Of a stretch of DNA of 64,000 nt, positions 52,395 through 60,806 are shown in pieces. Every line of letters starts with the position of its first letter. Position 1 is the stretch's first letter. Under the pieces are notes generated by a model. That model saw nothing but the letters and a program-made list of their open reading frames with translations. It did no database searches and was not told the origin of the DNA. Made by a program: the position numbers and the translations under genes. Source of the stretch: Shinella zoogloeoides (lineage in GTDB: Bacteria > Pseudomonadota > Alphaproteobacteria > Rhizobiales > Rhizobiaceae); the NCBI RefSeq assembly GCF_020883495.1, contig NZ_CP086610.1, positions 2,523,501-2,587,500 on the forward strand. The letters are read 5' to 3'.

Positions 52395-54716
52395 TCAGAA
52401 TTCTTCCCAGTCCTGCGCGGCCGTGGCTGCCGCGGCCGGCTGTCCGCCGCCGAACGCCCGGGCGAGCCTGCCGCCGAGCGCCCTTGCGCCGGACGCGGCC
52501 GGCTGGTGCTCTCCTGCGGACGCTGCGACCGGGCGACCGGCGGCCGCACCCGTGCCCAGCCGGAACTGCGCGATGAGCGTGTTCAGCGCCGCCGCCTCGG
52601 TGGCCAGCGCATGGCTGGCCGCCGTCTGTTCCTCCACCATGGCCGCATTCTGCTGCGTGCCCTGGTCGATGGAATTCACCGCCGCGCTGATCTCGTTGAG
52701 GCCCGTCGACTGCTCGCGGGCGGAGCGCACGATGGCCGCAACGTTCTGGTCGATCTCCTGCACCTGATCGACGATCTCCGTCAGCGCCGAGCCGGTCTCG
52801 CCGACGAGCGCAACACCGAGATGCACCTGCTCGCCCGACTTGGTGATGAGCGCCTTGATCTCCTTGGCCGCCTGCGCCGAACGCTGGGCAAGCTCGCGCA
52901 CTTCCTGCGCCACGACGGCAAAGCCCTTGCCGGCCTCCCCGGCACGCGCCGCTTCCACGCCCGCATTGAGGGCGAGGAGGTTCGTCTGGAAGGCGATCTC
53001 GTCGATCACGCCGATGATATTGGAAATCTCGCGCGAGGAGGTCTCGATGCCGCTCATCGCATCGACCGCCCGGCGCACGACCGCGCCGGACTTCTCCGCG
53101 CCGAGGCGGGTGCGCTCGACGAGCTGGCCGGCATCTTCCGCCCGCTTGGTGGCGTCCTTGAGCGAGGTGGTGATCTCCTCCAGCGCGGCGGCGGTTTCCT
53201 CGACGGAAGCCGCCTGCTGCTCGGTGCGCTTGGCCAGATCGTCGGAGGCCGAGCGGATTTCGGCCGAGCCCGCCTGAATGGCATTGGCATTGGTGCCCAC
53301 GGAACGCAGCGCCGATTGCAGCTTCTCGACCGAAGCGTTGAAATCGTGGCGGACCTCGTCGAGCGAACCGGCGAAGGCCTCGTGGATGCGGTGCGTCATG
53401 TCGCCGTCGGCAAGCTTCTGCAGGCCCTCGGCCAGCGCCCCCACGGCGGCCCGGGTCTGCCGCTCGCGCTCGGCGGCCTCCTCGGCGCGCTGGCGTCGCT
53501 CTTCTTCGGAAAGCGCGCGGTTCTGCTCCGCCTCGCCTTCCAGCCGCACCTTGGCGAGCGTCGCATCGCGCAGCACGGCGAGCGAGCGGGCCATCTCGCC
53601 GATCTCGTCCTGACGTTCGGATTCCGAAAGGTCGACATCTGTGCGGCCGCGCGCGATCTCGCTGGTTGCGACGATGACCTTGTCGAGCCGCTTGCGGAAG
53701 CGCGACGCCAGCAGCCAGCCGATGGAAATCATCAGGCCGGCCGCAATCGCGATGACGACGATGGAGGTCGCGGCAAGCGTCGACAGGCTGGCGAAGAGAA
53801 CGGATTTCGGCACCGAGGCCACGGTATACCAGGTGGTGCCCGGCACAAGCGGCACCGGCACGGCGACCGCGATGGAGGCGACGCCGTTGGCGTCGGTGAT
53901 CTCCATCGCCTTTTCCGGATTGTCGATCATCGCCTGCCAGGCGGTGGCGTCGAGGCCGGAATCGGCGAGGGCCTTGCCCAGCACGGACTGGTCGGGATGG
54001 CTGATGATGCTGCCGCCCTGGCTGAGAAGGGCGACATACCCTTCCCCGAGCGGCTTCAACTGCGCCATGTCGGCGGCAAGCGCATCGAGGGCGATGTCCA
54101 CGCCGGTCTCGCCCTGGAACTTGCCATCGAACAGGAGCGGCACCATGAAGGAGGTCATCAGCACGTTCTTGCCGCCGATGGCATAGCTGTAGGGTTCGGT
54201 CAGGAAGTCCTTCCCGGTCGCCTTCGGCACCTGATAATAGTCGCCGGCGCCGGGCTTGTCGTAGTCGACCAGCGCCTCCATGCCCACCTTGCCTTCGCTG
54301 CGTACAAAATAGGGAATGTAGCGGCCGGTGGCGTCGTGGCCCGGCTGGTTCTTGTATTCCTCGTCCTTGCCGTCGAAGGCGTTCGGCTCCCAGCCGGTGC
54401 TGACGCCGAGCGCGAAGGGATTATCGGCCATGAGGCGGTCGAAGACGCCGTTCATCGTCTCGCGGCTCGGCGCGCCGGATGCCTTCATCGCATAGAGCGC
54501 CGAGCGCATGTTCCAGCTCAGCGCCTTGACCTGCGCGAAGTAGGTCTCGACCTTGCCGGCGCTCGCCTCGGCCGCATTGACCATTTCCGAGATCGACCGC
54601 TCCTCCACCGCCCGATAGGACAGCCAGAGCAGAACGCCCGCCGTCGCGACGGTGGTGGCAACGCCGGCCGCCACGATGGCGAACATATTTCGGGCAGTCG
54701 CAGTCTTTGGCAGCAT
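52395..54716 (-). CDS. Methyl-accepting chemotaxis protein with Cache sensor
   Basis: 773 aa. A first membrane helix (about 10-33) is followed by a large periplasmic dCache-type sensor (35-330), a second helix, HAMP, and the cytoplasmic signalling hairpin with the conserved tip region (EIAFQTNLLALNAGVEAARAGE). It ends DWEEF, a pentapeptide of the type that tethers CheR and CheB. The ligand is unknown. ATG 54716 follows AGGAG. No che genes are nearby, so it is a stand-alone receptor feeding a chemotaxis array encoded elsewhere. Confidence 0.92.
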   Translation of the reverse strand: MLPKTATARNMFAIVAAGVATTVATAGVLLWLSYRAVEERSISEMVNAAEASAGKVETYFAQVKALSWNMRSALYAMKASGAPSRETMNGVFDRLMADNPFALGVSTGWEPNAFDGKDEEYKNQPGHDATGRYIPYFVRSEGKVGMEALVDYDKPGAGDYYQVPKATGKDFLTEPYSYAIGGKNVLMTSFMVPLLFDGKFQGETGVDIALDALAADMAQLKPLGEGYVALLSQGGSIISHPDQSVLGKALADSGLDATAWQAMIDNPEKAMEITDANGVASIAVAVPVPLVPGTTWYTVASVPKSVLFASLSTLAATSIVVIAIAAGLMISIGWLLASRFRKRLDKVIVATSEIARGRTDVDLSESERQDEIGEMARSLAVLRDATLAKVRLEGEAEQNRALSEEERRQRAEEAAERERQTRAAVGALAEGLQKLADGDMTHRIHEAFAGSLDEVRHDFNASVEKLQSALRSVGTNANAIQAGSAEIRSASDDLAKRTEQQAASVEETAAALEEITTSLKDATKRAEDAGQLVERTRLGAEKSGAVVRRAVDAMSGIETSSREISNIIGVIDEIAFQTNLLALNAGVEAARAGEAGKGFAVVAQEVRELAQRSAQAAKEIKALITKSGEQVHLGVALVGETGSALTEIVDQVQEIDQNVAAIVRSAREQSTGLNEISAAVNSIDQGTQQNAAMVEEQTAASHALATEAAALNTLIAQFRLGTGAAAGRPVAASAGEHQPAASGARALGGRLARAFGGGQPAAAATAAQDWEEF

Positions 54717-55037
54717 GAAACGTCTCCTGGCGTCCGGGGGCGAGAAAGCCCGCACCGGCATTCATCGGAAATGGCGGAACATGCCGACGGCGCGGCGAAA
54801 CAGAGACGAAGTCATTTCGCGGGACGAAGCCTAAGGGATAGCTGGTTTACGAAACAATAAAATCCTGACGATGCCCGACAAGACGGAATGACCGGCCATC
54901 GTTCAGGAAAAATGAACGATCCGTTCGCCCTCGCCGGCCTTCCGGGAACGCCGCCGAGGGGCGATATTCGCTCCAACGCAAGGCCCCGGCTCGGGGCACG
55001 CACGAACGCCCCGGACGGTTCCGGAGAGGAGCTTACC
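54717..55037. other. Divergent spacer between the chemoreceptor and the dioxygenase
   Basis: No supported gene. It must carry promoters for both directions. The only clear signal is the inverted repeat at 54898-54920. The open frame that extends the dioxygenase leftwards to 54888 has no conserved content. Confidence 0.6.
54898..54920. promoter_or_regulatory. Operator-like inverted repeat upstream of the dioxygenase gene
   Basis: Perfect 8-bp arms ATCGTTCA and TGAACGAT are separated by 7 nt. A third half-site GTTCG follows 2 nt later. It lies 118 nt upstream of the dioxygenase start. This fits a dimeric MarR- or TetR-type repressor. It is not a LexA box, which in this class is a direct GTTC repeat. 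Confidence 0.6.
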
Positions 55038-55991
55038 ATGACCCTGCAGCTTACGGGCATCCACCACCTGACCGCGATCACCGCCAATGCGGCGGAGAAC
55101 CTGCGTTTCTACACGCAGACCCTCGGCCTGCGCCTCGTCAAGAAGACCGTGAACCAGGACGACACCAGCGCCTACCACCTCTTCTACGCCGATGGTCTGG
55201 CCTCCCCCGGCTCCGACCTCACCTTCTTCGACTGGCCGGTGGGCCATGAGCGGCGCGGCACGCACAGCGTTTCGCGCACGGGCCTGCGCGTCGCCAGCCT
55301 TTCGACGCTCGAATGGTGGAAGGCGCGCTTTTCCGACCTCAAGGTCAAGGCCGGCGATATCCGCGATGTCGGCGGCCGCGCCACGCTCGACTTCGAGGAC
55401 GGCGAAGGCCAGCGCTTCCGCCTGACGGTGGACGATGCCGGCGCGCCCTCCAATCCGTGGGGCAAAAGCCCGGTGCCGGCCGGGCACCAGATCAAGGGCC
55501 TCGGCCCGATCACGCTCAGTGTGCCGGATATCCGCAACACGGCGCTGGTGCTGACGGAGGTGATGAGCATGAAGGAGACCGCCACCTATCCCAACCCGGA
55601 AGGCGCGGGCGAGGTCCATGTCTTCTCGATGGGCGACGGCGGCCCGGCGGCCGAGCTGCATGTCGCCGTCGAGCCGGACCTGCCGGCCGCCCATCAGGGC
55701 GCGGGCGCCGTACACCACGTCGCCTTCCGCGCACCGGATGTGGAGGCGCTGCATGCCTGGACGGAGCGCCTGCGCGGCTTCCGCCTGCCCTCCAGCGGCG
55801 AGGTCGAGCGCTTCTACTTCCGCTCGCTCTATTTCCGCGAGCCGAACGGCATCCTCTTCGAGATCGCGACGGACGGCCCCGGCTTCGCCGTGGACGAACC
55901 GCTCGAAACCCTCGGCGAGAGCCTGTCGCTGCCGCCCTTCCTCGAGCCGCGCCGCGCGCAGATCGAGGCCCGGCTGAAGCCCCTCGCCTGA
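55038..55991 (+). CDS. Glyoxalase-fold ring-cleaving dioxygenase (MhqO-like)
   Basis: 317 aa made of two VOC modules. The family start [21 protein letters not shown] is seen in two parts ([11 protein letters not shown] and AAENLRFY). Metal ligands are expected at the HH near residue 9-10, HH in AVHHVAF and the Glu in [12 protein letters not shown]. Relatives (MhqA/MhqO) protect against quinones by cleaving hydroquinone-type rings. The start follows GGAGAGGAGC. A reductase gene follows after 69 bp, and a related dioxygenase-hydrolase fusion is convergent. Confidence 0.85.
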   Translation: MTLQLTGIHHLTAITANAAENLRFYTQTLGLRLVKKTVNQDDTSAYHLFYADGLASPGSDLTFFDWPVGHERRGTHSVSRTGLRVASLSTLEWWKARFSDLKVKAGDIRDVGGRATLDFEDGEGQRFRLTVDDAGAPSNPWGKSPVPAGHQIKGLGPITLSVPDIRNTALVLTEVMSMKETATYPNPEGAGEVHVFSMGDGGPAAELHVAVEPDLPAAHQGAGAVHHVAFRAPDVEALHAWTERLRGFRLPSSGEVERFYFRSLYFREPNGILFEIATDGPGFAVDEPLETLGESLSLPPFLEPRRAQIEARLKPLA

Positions 55992-56060
55992 CCTGAACCC
56001 GAACCCCGGCGCGACACCACCGTCCGCCGGGGTTTTTCCATGCCCATGAGGAGATGCGAC

Positions 56061-56618
56061 ATGACGAGACTGGTGGCAATTTCGGGAAGCCTGCGCAAGG
56101 GCTCCTTCAACACGGCGCTGCTGCGCGCCGCCCTGACCATGGCGCCCGAAGGCACCGAAATCGTGGAAGGCTCGATCCGCGGCATTCCGCTCTATGACGG
56201 CGACGTGGAGGCCGCGGACGGCATACCCGAAGCGGTGATGGCGCTGAAGGACCTCGTCGCGGCGGCGAACGGCGTCATCCTCTTCACGCCGGAATATAAC
56301 AACGGCATTCCCGGCGTCTTCAAGAACGCCATCGACTGGATGAGCCGCCCGTCCGCTGACATCGCCCGCGTCTTCGGCGGCAAGCCCTTCGCCATCACGG
56401 GCGCCTCGCCCGGCAATTTCGGCACGCTGCTTTCGCAGGAAGCCTGGCTTCCCGTCATGCGCACGCTCGGCACCGTGCCGTGGTTCGGCGCCAAGCTGAT
56501 GGTCTCGCGCGCCGGCACGGTCATTCAGGACGGCCGGATCGCCGACGAGGCGACCGAGAGGAAGCTGCGCGATTTCATCGCCGGCTTTGCCGCCTTCGCC
56601 GCCGAACACCGGCGCTGA
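56061..56618 (+). CDS. NADPH-dependent FMN reductase/quinone reductase
   Basis: 185 aa flavodoxin-like reductase. FMN-phosphate loop ISGSLRKGSFNTALLRAA near the N-terminus and FTPEYNNGIPGVFKNAIDW around 78-96 are the family motifs. Such enzymes reduce quinones or chromate by two electrons, which would feed hydroquinones to the dioxygenase upstream. ATG 56061 follows GAGGAG at 7 nt; ATGs at 56040 and 56046 are less well placed. It ends before a bidirectional terminator. Confidence 0.88.
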   Translation: MTRLVAISGSLRKGSFNTALLRAALTMAPEGTEIVEGSIRGIPLYDGDVEAADGIPEAVMALKDLVAAANGVILFTPEYNNGIPGVFKNAIDWMSRPSADIARVFGGKPFAITGASPGNFGTLLSQEAWLPVMRTLGTVPWFGAKLMVSRAGTVIQDGRIADEATERKLRDFIAGFAAFAAEHRR

Positions 56619-56626
56619 GCGAAACG

Positions 56627-56656
56627 AAAAGGGCGCGTCCTGCGACGCGCCCTTTT
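56627..56656. terminator. Bidirectional rho-independent terminator
   Basis: The stem GGGCGCGTC/GACGCGCCC (56631-56652) is flanked by AAAA and TTTT, so it serves both the reductase and the convergent fusion gene. Confidence 0.9.
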
Positions 56657-56675
56657 CCTTGTCCCACCGGCAGGA

Positions 56676-58232
56676 TCAGCCGATCACCCGCTCCCTGTAG
56701 GCCTTGGCCAGTTCCAGATCGGCCATGCCGATATCGTGACCCGCGGCCAGCAACTCGCTCTCGACCGTCGCGCCGGCCGCCGTCAGCGCGGCCTCAAGCT
56801 CCCCGGCATAACGGCCGTAGGGATCGGACCGGCCGGTGACCATCAGCACATTCGCACCGGCAAGATCGGCCTGCGGCACCGTCTCCAGCACGTTCATGCC
56901 GCGCAGCAGCACAGCGTTGCGGATGAGGCCCGGATGCAGCAGCATGATCGCGCCGATCATGTTCGCCCCGTTGGAATAGCCGACGAACAGCGTCTTGTCC
57001 GGGTCGAGCCCGTAGGCTGCGTTCGCCCCCTCCATGAAGGCCGCAAAAGCCTCCGCTTCCTGGACGATGTCCTTCTGGTCGAAAGTCACAGCCGTCAGGC
57101 GCCGGAAGAAGCGCGGATAGCCCTCGTCCGTGCTGCGCCCGCGCGGGCTGAGCAGAAGGGCATCGGGCGCAAGCCGCGCGCCGAAGGGCAGCAGGCTGGT
57201 CTCGTTGCCGCCGGTGCCATGCAGCAGCACGACGGCGGTGCCGTCAGGATTTTCCGGGCGGTGAACCCGGTGGATGAAAGGCAGGTCTCGTTCGGTCATT
57301 CTTTCCTCTCCCGGCAGGGAAAATTGCGGAAGCCGCGCCCGGACGTCGTCCGGGTCGGCGCGAAAATGCCTCGGCACGAACAGCCGCGTGCCGAGCGTCT
57401 CCAGCGGCTCGTCGACCGTCATGCCCGGGCCGTCCGTCGCATATTCGACGAGCGAGCCGCCCGGCTCGCGGACATAGAGCGAGTAGAAGTAGGTGCGGTC
57501 GTGCATGTTGGTGTCGCCCGCCGCCTCGGCCGCCAGCCGGCCGGCGATCGCTTCCACGGCCGCCCGGTCCGGCGCACGCAGCGCGACATGGTCGATCGTG
57601 CCGATACCGGGCGCGGACGTCCAGAACCCGCCGGCATTGCGGATGTCGAGCACGTCGCCCGCCTCACCGGCGAGCCGGGTGACGCCATCCGTCTCGGCCA
57701 CCGGCCGGAAGCCGAAATGGCCGGCGATGAAGCCCGCCGTCTCCGCCGGCTTTTCCGACAGGATCGTCGCGCCCCGGATGCGCTGGATCGCATCCCCCGC
57801 CGCAATGTCCTTCGTGACATGCGGCGCGGGACCTTCCACGCCCGCCTGCCCGACGAGCTTGACGATGATGCCGTCCGGGTCCTTCAGCCGCAGCACGGGT
57901 TCGCCGAACTCCTGCGCGGGGCCGGTCATGGCGATGTTCCGCGTCAGCGCGCGCGTCAGCCAGAAGCCGATCGCCTCGGGCCGGATGGCAAGGGCGATCT
58001 CCGAGGGCTGGCCGAGGCCGACCCGGCCGGGAGAACCGTCCTCCCAGGCCAGAAAGGTGATCAGCGAGCCGGGGCTTGCCGCCGCGTCGCCATAGAAGAG
58101 ATGAAGCTGGTCGGCGTCCTCGTAACCGGCCGTACGCTTGACGAGCCGGAGACCGAGGAAACCCGCGTAGAAATCCACATTCGCCTGGATCTTGCGGGTG
58201 ATGGCCGTGATGTGATGGATGCCGCTGGTCAT
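56676..58232 (-). CDS. Fusion of glyoxalase-fold dioxygenase and alpha/beta hydrolase (MhqO-MhqD-like)
   Basis: 518 aa. Residues 1-310 are a two-module VOC dioxygenase with likely metal ligands H7, H215 and E263. Residues 320-518 are an alpha/beta hydrolase of the carboxylesterase/MhqD type with VVLLHGTGGNE, nucleophile S420 in GYSNG, D470 and H499. In bacilli these are separate proteins of quinone detoxification. The start follows AAAGGAGGT, an almost ideal ribosome binding site. Met312 (ATG at 57299) opens the hydrolase and is preceded by GGGAGAGGAAAGA, a second good ribosome binding site, so a free 207-residue hydrolase may also be made. Confidence 0.88.
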   Translation of the reverse strand: MTSGIHHITAITRKIQANVDFYAGFLGLRLVKRTAGYEDADQLHLFYGDAAASPGSLITFLAWEDGSPGRVGLGQPSEIALAIRPEAIGFWLTRALTRNIAMTGPAQEFGEPVLRLKDPDGIIVKLVGQAGVEGPAPHVTKDIAAGDAIQRIRGATILSEKPAETAGFIAGHFGFRPVAETDGVTRLAGEAGDVLDIRNAGGFWTSAPGIGTIDHVALRAPDRAAVEAIAGRLAAEAAGDTNMHDRTYFYSLYVREPGGSLVEYATDGPGMTVDEPLETLGTRLFVPRHFRADPDDVRARLPQFSLPGEERMTERDLPFIHRVHRPENPDGTAVVLLHGTGGNETSLLPFGARLAPDALLLSPRGRSTDEGYPRFFRRLTAVTFDQKDIVQEAEAFAAFMEGANAAYGLDPDKTLFVGYSNGANMIGAIMLLHPGLIRNAVLLRGMNVLETVPQADLAGANVLMVTGRSDPYGRYAGELEAALTAAGATVESELLAAGHDIGMADLELAKAYRERVIG

Positions 58233-58293
58233 GGGGCACCTCCTTTCGCAAGCACCCAATCAGGATTTGGCCGGCCCCGCCAGCCGGCGCGGG

Positions 58294-58351
58294 GTGAATG
58301 CATTGTTCACAAAACGAAACCGTCCAAGCCAATGCTGGACCGGATTGGCTT
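58294..58351. promoter_or_regulatory. Two inverted repeats upstream of the fusion gene
   Basis: GTGAA-N7-TTCAC (58294-58310) lies 62 nt and AAGCCAAT-N10-ATTGGCTT (58326-58351) about 94 nt upstream of the fusion start codon. Either could be a repressor or LysR-type site. They differ from the repeat upstream of the convergent dioxygenase. Confidence 0.4.
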
Positions 58352-58396
58352 CACAAGACGAGATCGCCCCACCCATGCGGTGTGGAACGGAGGCAC

Positions 58397-58429
58397 AAAA
58401 CAAAACCGGCCCCGCGCATGCAGGGCCGG
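58397..58429 (-). terminator. Rho-independent terminator of the 72-aa gene
   Basis: CCGGCCC/GGGCCGG (58406-58429) is followed on the minus strand by TTTTGTTTTG. Confidence 0.75.
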
Positions 58430-58470
58430 CCGGGCCGGCACGGATGCGCCGGCGCATGGGAATTTGGGGT

Positions 58471-58689
58471 TCAGGCGGCCGCGATATTGGCCGGGCGCAT
58501 CGCTCGCCGTGCGGCGGACGGATCGTTGAGGAGACGACGGATCGCCGCGCGCACCTCGTCGGCCGAGGAAAAGCGCTGGGAATCCAGGTCCCACACGGAA
58601 TATTTGACGGCAACGAACTTCAGCCGATCCTCATCCGGAACGACGACGCCGACGGCTTCACCACCGATTTCGATAACCTGCTTTTGCAT
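58471..58689 (-). CDS. Small protein of unknown function (72 aa)
   Basis: 72 aa, no family recognised. It reads MQKQVIEIGGEAVGVVVPDE then KFVAVKYSVWDLD and a helical, Ala/Arg-rich end, suggesting a small beta sheet followed by helices. There is no signal peptide or membrane helix. ATG 58689 follows GGAG at 5 nt; the frame extends slightly upstream without support. Similar short proteins are, as far as I recall, scattered in rhizobia. It may share a transcript with the small ORFs upstream and ends before its own terminator. Confidence 0.7.
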   Translation of the reverse strand: MQKQVIEIGGEAVGVVVPDEDRLKFVAVKYSVWDLDSQRFSSADEVRAAIRRLLNDPSAARRAMRPANIAAA

Positions 58690-58757
58690 AACAACTCCTG
58701 CCGCACCCGAAGGCACAGCCAATTCAAACTTGCGCTTAATCGATAGGGGAACTCAGA

Positions 58758-58853
58758 TCACATTCGGCACGGAGCCGTATGCACTTTCCCTGTAACCGTT
58801 TCACGACAGGAGTACGCCACACGCACGGAGGCGATGCAGTTGATATCGTACAT
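58758..58853 (-). CDS. Candidate 31-residue small ORF
   Basis: 31 codons starting MYDINCIASVRVAYSC and ending HTAPCRM. The ATG at 58853 has GAGGGAG at 6-nt spacing, which is the main reason to list it. Three cysteines; no family recognised. It lies between the promoter at 58998-59026 and the 72-aa gene. It could be a real small protein or a leader; only codon conservation across relatives can decide. Confidence 0.4.
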   Translation of the reverse strand: MYDINCIASVRVAYSCRETVTGKVHTAPCRM

Positions 58854-58875
58854 GACACACTCCCTCTGGTTGGCG

Positions 58876-58900
58876 CTGACGCTAAAAAGGAACGCGTCAG
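58876..58900. other. Inverted repeat in the small-ORF leader
   Basis: Perfect arms CTGACGC (58876-58882) and GCGTCAG (58894-58900) flank an 11-nt A/T-rich spacer, 23 nt upstream of the 31-codon ORF on the minus strand. In RNA it would form a hairpin close to that ribosome binding site. Confidence 0.45.
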
Positions 58901-58932
58901 GATAGGGCCGAAACGATACGCATGCGGCCCTC

Positions 58933-58953
58933 TCATGCGATGCTCAAACACAT
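58933..58953 (-). CDS. Candidate six-codon leader peptide (MCLSIA)
   Basis: ATG at 58953 with AAGAGAGGAGAG six bases upstream, one of the strongest ribosome binding sites in the window, followed by only six codons and TGA. Such an arrangement is typical of leader peptides used in translational attenuation. It is 38 nt downstream of the predicted transcription start. Confidence 0.4.
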   Translation of the reverse strand: MCLSIA

Positions 58954-58997
58954 AATCGACTCTCCTCTCTTTGTCAATGGAATCCCCGGAATCTTGG

Positions 58998-59039
58998 AAT
59001 AAATTACCGCAAGATTTGTGTGACAATTGCGAATCGCAA
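58998..59039 (-). promoter_or_regulatory. Promoter with abutting palindromic operator
   Basis: On the minus strand TTGTCA (59026-59021), a 17-nt spacer and TTTATT (59003-58998). The perfect palindrome TTGCGAATCGCAA (59027-59039) touches the upstream edge of the -35. It would drive leftward transcription through the leader peptide, the 31-codon ORF and the 72-aa gene. Bases 59040-59347 hold no supported gene. Confidence 0.55.
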
Positions 59040-59347
59040 AATTGTTTTCGCGCATGCAGCATTTTTCAGGAAAATATGTCGCGAAGACGGACATTCCGGG
59101 GAAAAGCCGTGACGCAACCCGGCGGCGCAGCGGGCGGGGGTCGACTTGCGCAGGACGCGCAGGAAAACGACGCCTCGCGGCGCATTCCCGTTGCGCCGCG
59201 GTCACACCCCGATCGCGAACGGGGAAAAAAACGCTATGGGACCATTCTTTTTTCTGGCGGAGGCTCGCCCTCGGCCCCAAACATAAATAAAGAGTGAATC
59301 AGAGATTTTTTGCGTTAAGCACGCCAAACGGCCGACAGGATAGACTC

Positions 59348-60745
59348 ATGAATTTCACCAGGACGCTTCTTCCGCTAAGCTTGCTTCTCCTGTCAGGCTG
59401 CGTCGTCGGCCCCGACTATCAGAAGCCGGAAACCGCCCTTCCCGCGAAATTCACCGAAAGCAAGGCCACGAGCGCCGAGAATGTGGCGCTCAATCCGTGG
59501 TGGGAAGCCTTCCGCGACAAGCGCCTGAACGCGCTCGTGCATGAAGGCCTCGGAGAAAACCTCTCGGTCATGACCGCGCTGGAGCGCATCGAGGCGGCCG
59601 AGGCGAGCGTCACCATTGCGGGCGCCGGCAGCCTGCCGAGCCTTGGCGTCGGCGCGAACGCGACCGCGCAGGGCGGCCACAATGCGCAGGACCGCCGGAC
59701 GATAACCGGCGGCGCGGATGCCTCCTGGCTGCTCGACTTCTTCGGCCAGTACCGCCGTGCGAAGGAAGCGGCGACCGCCTCGCTGGATGCCGCCTATGAC
59801 GACGTCAATGTCGCGCGCCTCGCCTATCTGTCCGACCTCGTCTCGAGCTATGTGAACGCCCGCTACTTCCAGGAAGCGCTGGCGCTGAGCCGCAAGAACC
59901 TCGAATCGCGTCGCGAAACCCTGAAGCTGACGAACGAGATCCGCGAGGCGGGCGCCGCCTCCAACCTCGACGTGCTGCAGACCGAAGGCCTCGTGAACCA
60001 GACGCTGGCGGAACTGCCGGGCCTGGAAGCCGGCTTCCTTCAGGCCGCCAACCATATCGCGACCCTGCTCGGCGTACCCGCGGGCACCGTCACGGCCAGC
60101 CTGACGAAGGGTTCCGCCCAGCCCATGCCGCGCTACACGACGCGCACCGGCGTGCCGGCCGACCTCATCCGCAACCGTCCCGACATCCGCGCGGCCGAGC
60201 GCCGCCTGCAGGCGGCGACGGCGCAGATCGGCGTCAACGAGGCGAACCTTTATCCGAGCATCCAGCTCGGCGGCTCGATCAACGCCTCGCGCGTCTTCAC
60301 CAATCCGGGCGTCACCAACATGACGAGCTGGTCCTTCGGCCCGTCGCTGGCCCTGCCCATCTTCAACGGCGGCGAACTGCGCGCACGCGTCAAGGTCGCC
60401 CGCTCGCAGGCCGAGCAGCAGTACCTGACTTGGAAGTCCACGGTCCTGAACGCGGTCGAGGAAGTCGAGAACGCCCAGAGCGCGCTCATCCGCGACGGCC
60501 AGACGGTGGCTGCGCTGCGCAAGGTCGTGCAGACCAACGAGAAGACGCTGGAACTTGCCCGCGAAAGCTATCGCGGCGGCGCAAGCACCATCCTCGACGT
60601 GCTCGATGCCGAGCGCAACGTCGCCTCGGCCCGTCTGTCGCTCGCCGCGGCGATCCGCCAGCTCGCCCGCGACTATGTGGCGCTCAATGTCGCCATCGGC
60701 GGCGGCGCGGAGATCGGTGCAGCGGAAACGGTCGCCAGCAAGTAA
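59348..60745 (+). CDS. Outer-membrane efflux lipoprotein (NodT/OprM family)
   Basis: 465 aa. The lipoprotein signal ends in LLSGC (Cys about residue 18) followed by VVGPDYQKPE, the NodT/OprM hallmark. Two TolC-like repeats follow, with long helices and the membrane-strand motif RPDIRAAERRLQAATAQIGVNEA (visible as RPDIRAAERRL and TAQIGVNEA). It forms the exit duct for RND or MFS pumps. No pump is adjacent; the two RND operons in the window lack their own channel, so this may serve them. ATG 59348 was chosen because it begins the signal peptide. Confidence 0.92.
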   Translation: MNFTRTLLPLSLLLLSGCVVGPDYQKPETALPAKFTESKATSAENVALNPWWEAFRDKRLNALVHEGLGENLSVMTALERIEAAEASVTIAGAGSLPSLGVGANATAQGGHNAQDRRTITGGADASWLLDFFGQYRRAKEAATASLDAAYDDVNVARLAYLSDLVSSYVNARYFQEALALSRKNLESRRETLKLTNEIREAGAASNLDVLQTEGLVNQTLAELPGLEAGFLQAANHIATLLGVPAGTVTASLTKGSAQPMPRYTTRTGVPADLIRNRPDIRAAERRLQAATAQIGVNEANLYPSIQLGGSINASRVFTNPGVTNMTSWSFGPSLALPIFNGGELRARVKVARSQAEQQYLTWKSTVLNAVEEVENAQSALIRDGQTVAALRKVVQTNEKTLELARESYRGGASTILDVLDAERNVASARLSLAAAIRQLARDYVALNVAIGGGAEIGAAETVASK

Positions 60746-60768
60746 ACCGGCAGAACACTGTTCAAGGA

Positions 60769-60806
60769 AACGGCGGCCCCTCTATGCGGGGCCGCCGTTT
60801 TCGTTT
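60769..60806 (+). terminator. Rho-independent terminator of the efflux lipoprotein gene
   Basis: CGGCGGCCCC/GGGGCCGCCG (60771-60797) followed by TTTTCGTTT. It overlaps the 3' end of the convergent GntR gene. Confidence 0.88.

Noticed and set aside
54898..54920. LexA (SOS) box
   Set aside because: Alphaproteobacterial LexA uses a direct GTTC-N7-GTTC repeat; here GTTC and GAAC are inverted with 9 nt between them.
54888..55037. Longer N-terminus for the dioxygenase
   Set aside because: The 50 extra residues span the operator-like repeat and are Pro/Arg-rich without similarity; the ATG at 55038 has an excellent ribosome binding site and begins the VOC fold.
58971..59297. Plus-strand frame of 108 codons with several cysteines
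   Set aside because: No ribosome binding site, and it begins within the promoter and operator region; the C-terminal half is Arg/Gly/Pro-rich as expected by chance.
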